This document shows positions 34,281 to 42,068 of a stretch of 64,000 bases of DNA, piece by piece. The notes below the pieces were generated by a model, which was not told where the DNA came from, did not search any database, and saw nothing but the letters and a program-made list of their open reading frames with translations. This DNA is from CAVVUC01 sp963751395 (GTDB taxonomy: Bacteria; Verrucomicrobiota; Verrucomicrobiia; Chthoniobacterales; Chthoniobacteraceae), in contig CAVVUC010000001.1 in assembly GCA_963751395.1 (NCBI GenBank), positions 1,240,001-1,304,000 of the forward strand, read 5' to 3'. The position numbers and the translations under genes were made by a program. Position 1 is the first letter of the stretch. Every line of letters begins with the position of its first letter.

Positions 34281-35045
34281 ATGAAAGTTATCCCCATTCC
34301 TCCACACGGCTCCTCGAAACAATTCAGAGGCGATTCTCCTCCCGCCAAACCCCGGTCCGCCCGGCGCCGGCGCGCGTTCAGCTTGATCGAATTGCTGGTG
34401 GTCATCGCGATCATCGCCGTGCTTGCCGTGTTGATCGTGTCTGTCACCGGCAAGGTGAGGCTGAACGCCGCCAAGGTGCGCGGCATTCACCAAATGCGAA
34501 CCATTGGGGCGGGGGTGTTCGCGTGGGCTGCGGAAAACAACAACGGCGAGCCGATGTATTTCAGGGATGGCAACGGGGATTCCAGCAGTGAGGCCACGCC
34601 GTCGCTGACCAATACGAACATTTGCGCGGGCAACCCGGCCATTCTGCTTTACAAGAAAACGAAACCTGCCGCGAGCTACATTACGAATCACACGGTCTTT
34701 TTCTCCCCGATTCATCAATACACCGTGCCGAGCATGCAGGACTACGATCCGACCAAGGCAAGCAGCACGAACCTGTGGGGCACATTCATGTGGGTGTATC
34801 CCAGCGTGCCCGCCGAGGAGCGCACCGGGCGCCAGCTCAGTGCGATGCGCAGCAGTTCATACACTGCGGTCGGTTCCGAGGCCTACAACAAGGTGCTGAT
34901 GTTCGACGATTACAGCACCGCCAAATCGACCTCCTCACCAACCATCTACCTCGCGTTGTTTACCGATGGGTCCGTGCGGCAGGTGGCGCCGAATGGCGAC
35001 ATCTGGGGATGGTTCCAGGGGAAATACGAGAAGACTGGCAAGTAG
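34281..35045 (+). CDS. Type II secretion/type IV pilin-like protein with N-terminal methylation site
   Basis: ATG 34281 (MKVIPIPPHGSSK) gives a 254-residue protein; the TTG at 34254 is less likely. A long basic leader ends in RSARRRRA and is followed by FSLIELLVVIAIIAVLAVLI, the class III prepilin signal and helix. The expected cleavage is between A and F, common in Verrucomicrobiota and Planctomycetota, with the conserved Glu at +5. The C-terminal region ends with LFTDGSVRQVAPNGD, similar to the DG-containing end of DUF1559/H-X9-DG-type pseudopilins, although the His is not evident. It is probably processed by a prepilin peptidase and displayed or secreted. It shares its promoter motif with the giant PEP-CTERM genes. 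Confidence 0.85.
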   Translation: MKVIPIPPHGSSKQFRGDSPPAKPRSARRRRAFSLIELLVVIAIIAVLAVLIVSVTGKVRLNAAKVRGIHQMRTIGAGVFAWAAENNNGEPMYFRDGNGDSSSEATPSLTNTNICAGNPAILLYKKTKPAASYITNHTVFFSPIHQYTVPSMQDYDPTKASSTNLWGTFMWVYPSVPAEERTGRQLSAMRSSSYTAVGSEAYNKVLMFDDYSTAKSTSSPTIYLALFTDGSVRQVAPNGDIWGWFQGKYEKTGK

Positions 35046-36482
35046 CGAAGTCGCGAGCCGCAACGGGTCTGGCAGAGTTCCCGCCAGGCATTGATTCATA
35101 CCATTTCTTAAAAATAACCGGACATTACAGAGCGGAAATGGGTAGCGCACGCGCCTCGCGTGTTGTCTTGCGCGCCCCCGCGCAAGACCTCCAAAGCCAG
35201 CACGCGCAGCGTGCAACCTCATGGAGGCGAGCGGCTTCGCCGGGATGAAACGAGGTGTCCTGCGAGGGCGCAGGACACTGCACGCGGGGGCGCGTGCGCT
35301 ACCCATGCAGGGTATTTGCAAGAGCGGAAATGGGTAGCGCACGCGCCTCGCGTGTTGTCTTGCGCGCCCCCGCGCAAGACCTCCAAAGCCAGCACGCGCA
35401 GCGTCCAACCTCATGGATGCGAGCGGCTTCGCCGGGATGAAACGAGGTGTCCTGCGAGGGCGCGGGACACTGCACGCGGGGGCGCGTGCGCTACCCATGC
35501 AGGGTATTTGCAAGAGCGGAAATGGGTAGCGCACGCGCCCCGCGTGTTGTCTTGCGCGCCCCCGCGCAAGACCTCCAAAGCCAGCACGCGCAGCGTCCAA
35601 CCTCATGGATGCGAGCGGCTTCGCCGGGATGAAACGAGGTGTCCTGCGAGGGCGCAGGACACTGCACGCGGGGGCGCGTGCGCTACCCATGCAGGGTATT
35701 TGCAAGAGCGGAGATGGGTAGCGCACGCGCCTCGCGTGTTGTCTTGCGCGCCCCCGCGCAAGACCTCCAAAGCCAGCACGCGCAGCGTCCAACCTCATGG
35801 ATGCGAGCGGCTTCGCCGGGATGAAACGAGGTGTCCTGCGAGGGCGCGGGACACTGCACGCGGGGGCGCGTGCGCTACCCATGCAGGGTATTTGCAAGAG
35901 CGGAAATGGGTAGCGCACGCGCCCCGCGTGTTGTCTTGCGCGCCCCCGCGCAAGACCTCCAAAGCCAGCACGCGCAGCGTGCAACCTCATGGAGGCGAGC
36001 GGCTTCGCCGGGATGAAACGAGGTGTCCTGCGAGGGCGCGGGACACTGCACGCGGGGGCGCGTGCGCTACCCATGCAGGGTATTTGCAAGAGCGGAAATG
36101 AGTAGCGCACGCGCCCCGCGTGTTGTCTTGCGCGCCCCCGCGCAAGACCTCCAAAGCCAGCACGCGCAGCGTCCAATCTCATGGATGCGAGCGGCTTCGC
36201 CGGGGAGGAAACGAGGTGTCCCGCGATGGCGCAGGACACTGCACGCGGGGGCGCGTGCGCTACCCATGCAGGGTATTTGCAAGAGTGGAAATGGGTGGCG
36301 CACGCGCCTCGCGTGTTGTCTTGCGCGCCCCCGCGCAAGACTTCCAAAGCCAGCACGCGCAGCGTCCAACCTCATGGATGCGAGCGGCTTCGCCGGGAGG
36401 AAACGAGGTGTCCTGCGAGGGCGCAGGACACTGCACGCGGGGCGCGTGCGCTACCCATGCAGAGTATTTGCAAGAGATGGGA
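35046..36482. other. 1.4-kb gene-free region dominated by a tandem array
   Basis: 35046-35128 shows nothing notable apart from an AT-rich stretch near 35100-35120. From 35129 onward it is the 192-bp array. Long open frames exist on both strands here only because the unit length is divisible by three; they are not regarded as genes. Confidence 0.7.
35129..36472. repeat. Seven tandem 192-bp units with internal hairpins
   Basis: Units begin at 35129, 35321, 35513, 35705, 35897, 36089 and 36281. Each begins AGAGCGGAAATGGGTAGCGC and contains GTCTTGCGCGCCCCCGCGC with its complement AAGAC, GTGTCCTGCGAGGGCGC with AGGACAC, and the far arm GGCGCGTGCGCTACCC pairing with GGGTAGCGCACGCGCC. Units 1-5 differ at a few sites; the last two are slightly more diverged and the seventh has a one-base deletion in its G run. 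The whole unit can fold on itself, as in composite REP elements. Confidence 0.92.
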
Positions 36483-39203
36483 TCACAACCGCAGCCCGTG
36501 GGGAAGCATCTCGCCAAAGGCGCGGTGTTCTTCCTTTTCCTCAAGTGCGCCGCCTTCGCGGACGAGGGAAAGGTAATGCGCAGATGCCGCCGAGTTCGCC
36601 AGCCATGCGAGGGCGCTTTCCCGGGTGGAGCCGGAAACGTCGCGGTAACGATCGCCGGTGAGCCGCGTCAGTTGCATGACGGAAAACGCGAGGTCGTCGT
36701 CGGCCTGGGGCGCGGCCTCGATCAGGCTCGACGCCCATTCCCCGGCGACTTCCGCCGGGACGACGGCATGAAGATTCCCGTGCATCGGCACGCGCGCTCC
36801 GAGCCTTCCCAAAGCCCACGCCGTGATGTGGCGGCCTTGTGTGTCCGCGCGGAATTGCGCGAGCAGCAGGGCGCCGAGTTCGGTTTTCAACTCCGGTTTC
36901 AGGGATTCCAGCGACGCGAGCAAACGCCAGATTTCCGTCCGCTCGTGGGAAGTGCGCGCCGCTTTTTCGGGATGCTCCGACTCGTGACGCAGTTGCGCGA
37001 TGAGCGGCGAGGCGAGCGCGTGTTGGTGGCCCGGCGCAAGCCCGGCGGCGATGCGGCGCCAGGAAATCCACCACTCCGCGCGACACATTTCGTTTTTTCC
37101 ATGCGCCACTTTTTTCTCCGCCAGGCGCCACGTTTGCGCGACGCGCCAGTCGTCGGCGGCGACGCCGAAGCCGGGGCGCAGACAAAAGCCGAGCAGGTTG
37201 AGCCAGCGCGCCTCGTGGATTGGGCTGCGCCGGCGCGCGTCTTCGAGCGATGCGAGTTCGCCCCAGAGCTTGCGCAGCAACGCGGGCGGCCAGTCGAGGC
37301 GCTTCATGCCAAGCGAGGTTTCGAGCCGCTTTGCGAGCAGCTCGGGATCGTCCTTGCCGCCGGGTCCGAACGTCTCGCGAATCAATTCGCAGGCCGGCTC
37401 AAGACTTTCGTCGTCGAGAATGTCCTCGCATTTCGCACCGCCCGCGCGGGGTGCATCGGGGTGCGTCGCCGCGCGCACATCGAACTCGAGCCGCCACGTC
37501 CGCCGTCCGCCGGCTTCACTGCACCACACCTCCAGCGTGCCGATTTCCGTGAGCCTTGCGTGCAAATGAACGCCCACGCTTTGCTCGGTTTGCTTCGTGC
37601 GAATGACTGTTCGGATCGGCGGCAGCGCGGTGAGTTGCAGCGGATCGATCCCGATCAAATCGCCCGCGCGATCCGTCGTGCGGACGCTCGAAACGAAGAG
37701 CGGAAACTCCACCGGTTGCCGCACGAGGAGGTCGAACGTGCGCCCGCTCAACTCGACGGCCCCGCCCTCTTCGAGGCCCGCTGGCGCGAGGCACAGCGCG
37801 CGCCCGCCGCCCTCGACATTCACGCCGATGTAGTAGGCGCGCGCCAGCCCTCCGGCGATGCGCGTGCCTTGGCCCCGCCGCACGAGGCCGTAGTATGCCG
37901 CGCCGAGCGCGACGGCGAGATCGAGCCGTTCGTTTTGCAAAACAACCGGCAACGGCGTGCCGGGAAACCACGACGCGAGCACTTCGAGCAGCCGCTCGCG
38001 CATCGCCGGCGATTCGAAAAGGCCGCCGTTGAACAGCACGATGTCCGGCTGCGTGTCGTGCGCGCGCAGGAATGCGGCGAGGTATCGCGTGATCGCGTGG
38101 TCGGGGGCGTAGGGCAGTCCGAATTCTTGAAAGCCGGAGCTGCGCCGTGCCGGCATTTCGTTGAAATCGACACGCGGTAGAAAGCCATCGATGAGCAGCG
38201 CGCCGATCTCGTCGCGCGACAGTTCGATCTGCTGCGCGCCGCCGACGAGCCGCGCGCCCCCGGCGGGAATGCTGATGGTGAAACGCTCCGGCGACGACGG
38301 CCCGAGAAGCGTTTCCTTTGCCCGCTGGCAAAGCCGGACAAGCACGCTCCATTGTCGCGGCGAGAACGTGGTGCCGAGCCGCTTTTCCACGTGATGCGCG
38401 AGCGCAAGATCGAGATTGTCGCCGCCGAGGATGAGATGCTCGCCCACGGCGAACCGATGAAATCGGACTTCCTCGCGCGCATCCGGCTGCACCTGGATCA
38501 AAGTGAAATCGGTTGTGCCTCCGCCCACGTCGCAGACGAGAATTTTTTGTCCCGGTTTGACGAGCTGCTTCCACTGTCCTCCTTGCGCGTGAATCCACGC
38601 ATAGAACGCGGCCTGCGGTTCCTCGATCAGCACGACGCGCGGCAGCCCTGCGCGACGCGCTGCGGCGACGGTCAGCTCGCGTGCGATTTCGTCGAACGAC
38701 GCGGGGATGGTCACGACGAGACTCTGGTTTTCGAGCAGGAAATCGGGATGCGCGTGATTCCATGCGGCCCGGATGTGCGCAAGGTATCGCGCGCCCGCCT
38801 CGCCGGGCGAAAGTTTCGTCACGCCGGGCGCGCCATGCCACGGAAGCAGCTCCGCGTTGCGATCGACGCCCGGGTGGCTCAGCCACGATTTTGCAGAGAC
38901 GACCAGCCGGCCGGGCGAGGCCGCTCCGTGGTCGCGCGCGAAAACGCCAACGACGTGTCGCGGATTTTCGCTCTGCCACGGAAGCCGCATCGCGGCTTGT
39001 TCCGCGTCGGCCGGCTCGTAATGAAAAGACGGCAGCGTTTCGTGCGCCCCGATCTCGCCCGGCGCGACGATCTGCGGGACCGGAAAAACACGAATGCGCG
39101 GCTCGCTCTCCGCGGTGTCCGCGAATCCCACGGCGCAGTTCGTCGTGCCGAGATCGATCCCGACGATGAAGCGCGCCGGCGCGCCCGTGTCACCGCCCGG
39201 CAT
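36483..39203 (-). CDS. Large Hsp70-family protein (about 906 residues)
   Basis: The N terminus has the Hsp70 ATPase phosphate motifs: GIDLGTTNCAV (~15) and CDVGGGTTDFTL (~225), followed by LGGDNLDLALAHH. About 600 residues resemble its upstream neighbour, with the same VVSAKSWLSHPGVDR and LIDGFLPRV features. A further ~300-residue C-terminal region, mostly helical, replaces a normal DnaK substrate-binding domain and resembles the DUF3731-type extension of large bacterial Hsp70s. Start ATG 39203 overlaps the stop of the upstream Hsp70 gene by 14 bp, which indicates translational coupling. No DnaJ or GrpE gene is adjacent. A specialised chaperone role is inferred; the client is unknown. Confidence 0.88.
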   Translation of the reverse strand: MPGGDTGAPARFIVGIDLGTTNCAVGFADTAESEPRIRVFPVPQIVAPGEIGAHETLPSFHYEPADAEQAAMRLPWQSENPRHVVGVFARDHGAASPGRLVVSAKSWLSHPGVDRNAELLPWHGAPGVTKLSPGEAGARYLAHIRAAWNHAHPDFLLENQSLVVTIPASFDEIARELTVAAARRAGLPRVVLIEEPQAAFYAWIHAQGGQWKQLVKPGQKILVCDVGGGTTDFTLIQVQPDAREEVRFHRFAVGEHLILGGDNLDLALAHHVEKRLGTTFSPRQWSVLVRLCQRAKETLLGPSSPERFTISIPAGGARLVGGAQQIELSRDEIGALLIDGFLPRVDFNEMPARRSSGFQEFGLPYAPDHAITRYLAAFLRAHDTQPDIVLFNGGLFESPAMRERLLEVLASWFPGTPLPVVLQNERLDLAVALGAAYYGLVRRGQGTRIAGGLARAYYIGVNVEGGGRALCLAPAGLEEGGAVELSGRTFDLLVRQPVEFPLFVSSVRTTDRAGDLIGIDPLQLTALPPIRTVIRTKQTEQSVGVHLHARLTEIGTLEVWCSEAGGRRTWRLEFDVRAATHPDAPRAGGAKCEDILDDESLEPACELIRETFGPGGKDDPELLAKRLETSLGMKRLDWPPALLRKLWGELASLEDARRRSPIHEARWLNLLGFCLRPGFGVAADDWRVAQTWRLAEKKVAHGKNEMCRAEWWISWRRIAAGLAPGHQHALASPLIAQLRHESEHPEKAARTSHERTEIWRLLASLESLKPELKTELGALLLAQFRADTQGRHITAWALGRLGARVPMHGNLHAVVPAEVAGEWASSLIEAAPQADDDLAFSVMQLTRLTGDRYRDVSGSTRESALAWLANSAASAHYLSLVREGGALEEKEEHRAFGEMLPHGLRL

Positions 39204-40974
39204 CTTCGCGCACGCTGAACTCGAGCTTCCATCGCTCGTCGGAAACCGTGCTCACGCACCAGAGTTCGAGCACGCCGAGTTCCGTGATCTTTGAAAGAAA
39301 ACGCACCGGCACAAAACCATCCTCGGAATTTTTCGCCGAGGGCAGCGTTGCCTCCAGCGGGTCGGTTTCGGAAACCTCATCCTCGCTCCACTGGCTGAGC
39401 ACATCGCCGGGGCGGTCCGTTTTTCTCACCGACGAATTGAAGAACCGAAAGTGCGCCGGCTCGCCGACGATGACGCCGATTTCCTCGCCCGGCACTTCGG
39501 CCTCGGTGCCTTCTTCCATTCCGAACGGCACGACGCACAAGGCGCGCAGCGGACGCATCGCGCCCGGCACGGCAAGGCCGGCGGTCTCGATGCCGACGTA
39601 ATAGGAGCGGGCCGCGCCGCCGCGGATGCGCACGCCCTTGCCTTCGCTCAGCGCGCCGTAATAGGCCGCGCCGCGCGCGACGGCAAAATCGAGATCGGCA
39701 TCGCCGGCGAGCAGGCGCGGGGCGGCGTCGAACCACGAGCCGAGCACCTCGACGAGGCGCTGTTGCAGCGCGCCGGCCTTGAGCACGCCGCCGTTGAACA
39801 GGACGTGCGTCGGACGGATCGCCGGGCCGCTTCCGCCCTGCTGGCTGAGGAAATGCGCAAGGTGGTGGGTGATCGCGGTGTCGGTTTCAAACGGCAGGCC
39901 AAGCTCGCGGAAGCCCGAGGCGCGGCGCTTCGCGGGCTGCGCGTCGATTTTGCACTTCGGGAAAAATCCGTCGATCAACATCGCGCCGGTTTTCTCGCGA
40001 TCGAGATCGACGCTGATCGTTCCGCCGACGAGCTTGCGTCCGCGCCCGAGCACGGCGACGGGGTGCGTTTTCGGCCCGTCAGGCGCGAGCAGGTTCTCCT
40101 TTGCCGCACGGCACGCGTGCCAGAGCGCGACGGATTGCCACGGATCGACATCGACGCCTTTTTCGACAAAGGCTTCGCGGGCCTGGAACGCGAGCGCGAG
40201 GTCCATGTTGTCGCCGCCGACGAGGATGTGGTTGCCGACGGCGATACGCTTCAAAACCAGCTCGCCGTCTTCCGAGGTGACGCCGACAAGCGTGAAGTCG
40301 GTGGTGCCGCCGCCGATGTCGCAGACGAGCAGCGTGTCGCCTTCCGCGAGTTGTTTGCGCCAGCCGTCGCCCACGTCGGCAAGCCACGCATAGACCGCCG
40401 CCTGCGGTTCTTCGAGCAGCACGAGCGATTCCGGCAAGCCCGCTGCCAGGGCGGCTTCGCGCGTGAGTTCGCGCGCGCTCGCGTCGAACGACGCCGGCAC
40501 GGTGAGCACGACTTTTTGCTCTGTAAGGGGCGCGTCGGGGAATGCCGCATTCCATGCCGCGGCCATCTGTGCGAGATAGCGGCGCGACGCCTCGACCGGC
40601 GAAATCTTCCCGACTTCATCCGGCGCGCCCCACGGAAGGATCGGCTGATGACGATCGACGCGGTTGTGGCAGAGCCATGACTTCGCCGCGGCGACCGTGC
40701 GCGTCGGAAAATCCGCGGACTGCGCGCGCGAGAATTCGCCGACGGCAAACGACGCGCCTTTTTTCGCCCACGGCAGTGCGAGATTCGCCTTTTCGTTTTC
40801 CGTCCCGAGGTAAATGAACGACGGCAGGTTCTTGCGCGCCTCCACGGTGCCCGCCGCGACGACCTGCGGGATCGGGAGCAGCTCGACTTTCAAGTTGTCG
40901 TCGCCGATGCGCGAGAAGGCCACGACGCTGTTCGTCGTTCCGAGGTCGATGCCGATCGAGAATTGTGCGCTCAT
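39190..40974 (-). CDS. Hsp70-family protein (594 residues)
   Basis: It has FSIGIDLGTTNSVVAFSR at the N terminus, VVLTVPASFDASARELT, CDIGGGTTDFTLVGV and VGGDNMDLALAF, all typical of the actin-like Hsp70 nucleotide-binding domain. The remaining ~200 residues include HVLFNGGVLKAGALQQRLVE and finish with a short beta-rich segment (LGVLELWCVSTVSDERWKLE) rather than a full DnaK substrate domain with lid. The gene starts immediately after the TAA of the DUF2760 gene (TAA-ATG) and overlaps the next Hsp70 gene by 14 bp. It belongs to the group of DUF2760-linked Hsp70s; its function is unknown. Confidence 0.9.
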   Translation of the reverse strand: MSAQFSIGIDLGTTNSVVAFSRIGDDNLKVELLPIPQVVAAGTVEARKNLPSFIYLGTENEKANLALPWAKKGASFAVGEFSRAQSADFPTRTVAAAKSWLCHNRVDRHQPILPWGAPDEVGKISPVEASRRYLAQMAAAWNAAFPDAPLTEQKVVLTVPASFDASARELTREAALAAGLPESLVLLEEPQAAVYAWLADVGDGWRKQLAEGDTLLVCDIGGGTTDFTLVGVTSEDGELVLKRIAVGNHILVGGDNMDLALAFQAREAFVEKGVDVDPWQSVALWHACRAAKENLLAPDGPKTHPVAVLGRGRKLVGGTISVDLDREKTGAMLIDGFFPKCKIDAQPAKRRASGFRELGLPFETDTAITHHLAHFLSQQGGSGPAIRPTHVLFNGGVLKAGALQQRLVEVLGSWFDAAPRLLAGDADLDFAVARGAAYYGALSEGKGVRIRGGAARSYYVGIETAGLAVPGAMRPLRALCVVPFGMEEGTEAEVPGEEIGVIVGEPAHFRFFNSSVRKTDRPGDVLSQWSEDEVSETDPLEATLPSAKNSEDGFVPVRFLSKITELGVLELWCVSTVSDERWKLEFSVREDAGR

Positions 40975-41514
40975 TTACTTAACCTCCACTTCGCACGCTG
41001 CAACAACGAGCGCGGATTCATCGCGGCCCGTCCACTCCGGCAGCTCGCATTTCGCAGCCGTCCAGCCGGGATGGCAGAGCGTGCCGCGCAGTGCTCCGGC
41101 GCCCGGGACGTTTCCGACGACGCGAATCTGCGCGGAATCGAAATCCGCCGGCACATCGACCTGCGCGCCGTCGGCCTCGGCGCGCAGCGGCTTCAGCGCG
41201 AAAATGCGGTCGAGCACCCTGGCGCAGTCGTCATGCACGGTGCGGACCGCAGCGCCGATCTGCGCGTCGGAGTATCCGGTGATCGGTTCCTGCACGAAAT
41301 CCACGAACCGCGCCTCGCGCTGCAGGACCGACAGCAGGGTGATTGCCTCGCTGCGCTTCGGCGCAGGTTTCTCCGGCGCTTTTGCGATGACGGATGGTTG
41401 CGGCGCGGCGACGGCATCCGCCTTTCCCTCCACGAGGTTTTTGACCTTTTCCGCGAAGGTGTCGTCGCCCCAAATACGGAACATTGCCTGTAAACCCAAA
41501 ATGAAATTGCCCAT
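40975..41514 (-). CDS. DUF2760-type protein of the Hsp70 operon
   Basis: The start at 41514 (MGNFILGLQAMFRIWGDDTF) is preferred; upstream in-frame codons add a basic, unconvincing extension. The 179-residue protein has an Ala/Pro-rich linker (~30-60) and a C-terminal domain reading ALTLLSVLQREARFVDFVQE-like sequence, then YSDAQIGAAVRTVHDDCARV and GAGALRGTLCHPGW. This matches my memory of the DUF2760 family, found next to Hsp70 genes in several phyla. Its stop codon abuts the ATG of the 594-residue Hsp70. It is probably cytoplasmic and may be a cofactor of the paired Hsp70s, but no activity is established. Confidence 0.8.
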   Translation of the reverse strand: MGNFILGLQAMFRIWGDDTFAEKVKNLVEGKADAVAAPQPSVIAKAPEKPAPKRSEAITLLSVLQREARFVDFVQEPITGYSDAQIGAAVRTVHDDCARVLDRIFALKPLRAEADGAQVDVPADFDSAQIRVVGNVPGAGALRGTLCHPGWTAAKCELPEWTGRDESALVVAACEVEVK

Positions 41515-41603
41515 AGCGAGGCAAGCTTCTACATCAATCTGGCACCGCGGCAAGGCCCGAACTTTTTTTTGATGGCACCGCCCTTGCTGATTATCCCTCA
41601 ACC

Positions 41604-42062
41604 ATGCGCATTCTCTATTATCTGCCCCTGCTTTTTTTGACGGCCTGCAGTTCGTTTCAAACTGCGCGCACCATTGCGCCGCCGCCGAATGCTCCGAAAC
41701 AGGTTCGCGATGCGGTGCTGGCGGTGAACGGGATTGTCGGCAAGCCTTACCGTTGGGGCGGGGGACATGGTTCGTTTGAGGATCGCGGATACGATTGCTC
41801 CGGCACGGTTTCCTATCTTCTTCACGCGGCAGGCAGCCTGCCTTCGCCCGAGGACTCCCGCGGGCTGGCCGACTGGGGCGTGCCGGGTTGCGGCCGTTGG
41901 ATCACCGTTTACGTGAAGCCGGGGCATCACGTGTTTGCGGATGTCGCCGGCGTTCGTCTGGACACGACCGATTTGCGCCGCGGCGGAGACATCGGCCCGC
42001 GTTGGCATTTGTCGAGCCGGCCAAAGTGGGGCTACGAGGCCAGAACCCTGCCCTGGTTGTAG
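41604..42062 (+). CDS. NlpC/P60-like lipoprotein
   Basis: The 152-residue protein has a lipoprotein signal with lipobox LTAC (C15). A compact domain follows with AVNGIVGKPYRWGGGHGSFE then GYDCSGTVSYLL, where C65 is the likely catalytic cysteine, and GHHVFADVAG carrying the likely histidine. This arrangement fits NlpC/P60 peptidoglycan endopeptidases, which cut stem peptides. It is divergent from the DUF2760 gene (89-bp gap) and convergent with the beta-galactosidase gene, whose stop is 7 bp away. The expected location is the inner face of the outer membrane or the periplasm. Confidence 0.82.
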   Translation: MRILYYLPLLFLTACSSFQTARTIAPPPNAPKQVRDAVLAVNGIVGKPYRWGGGHGSFEDRGYDCSGTVSYLLHAAGSLPSPEDSRGLADWGVPGCGRWITVYVKPGHHVFADVAGVRLDTTDLRRGGDIGPRWHLSSRPKWGYEARTLPWL

Positions 42063-42068
42063 GGAGCT

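Noticed and set aside
35160..36101. 313-codon plus-strand frame in the same array
   Set aside because: Same artefact of the tandem repeat; the complementary strand is equally open.
34935..36356. 473-codon minus-strand frame with repeated GGLARGRARQHAGRVRYPF
   Set aside because: It lies in the 192-bp array whose unit length is a multiple of three, so any frame free of stops in one unit stays open. No start, signal or family resemblance.
35129..36472. 192-bp array considered as a CRISPR or origin iteron array
   Set aside because: Units are fully repeated with no unique spacers, and no replication initiator gene or DnaA-box cluster was seen.
36120..38180. 686-codon plus-strand frame
   Set aside because: Runs from the repeat array antisense through the large Hsp70 gene; an effect of high GC at codon third positions.
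41540..41575. T-rich stretch between the DUF2760 and NlpC-like genes considered as a terminator
   Set aside because: There is a run of T but no convincing hairpin before it, and both flanking genes start here rather than end.
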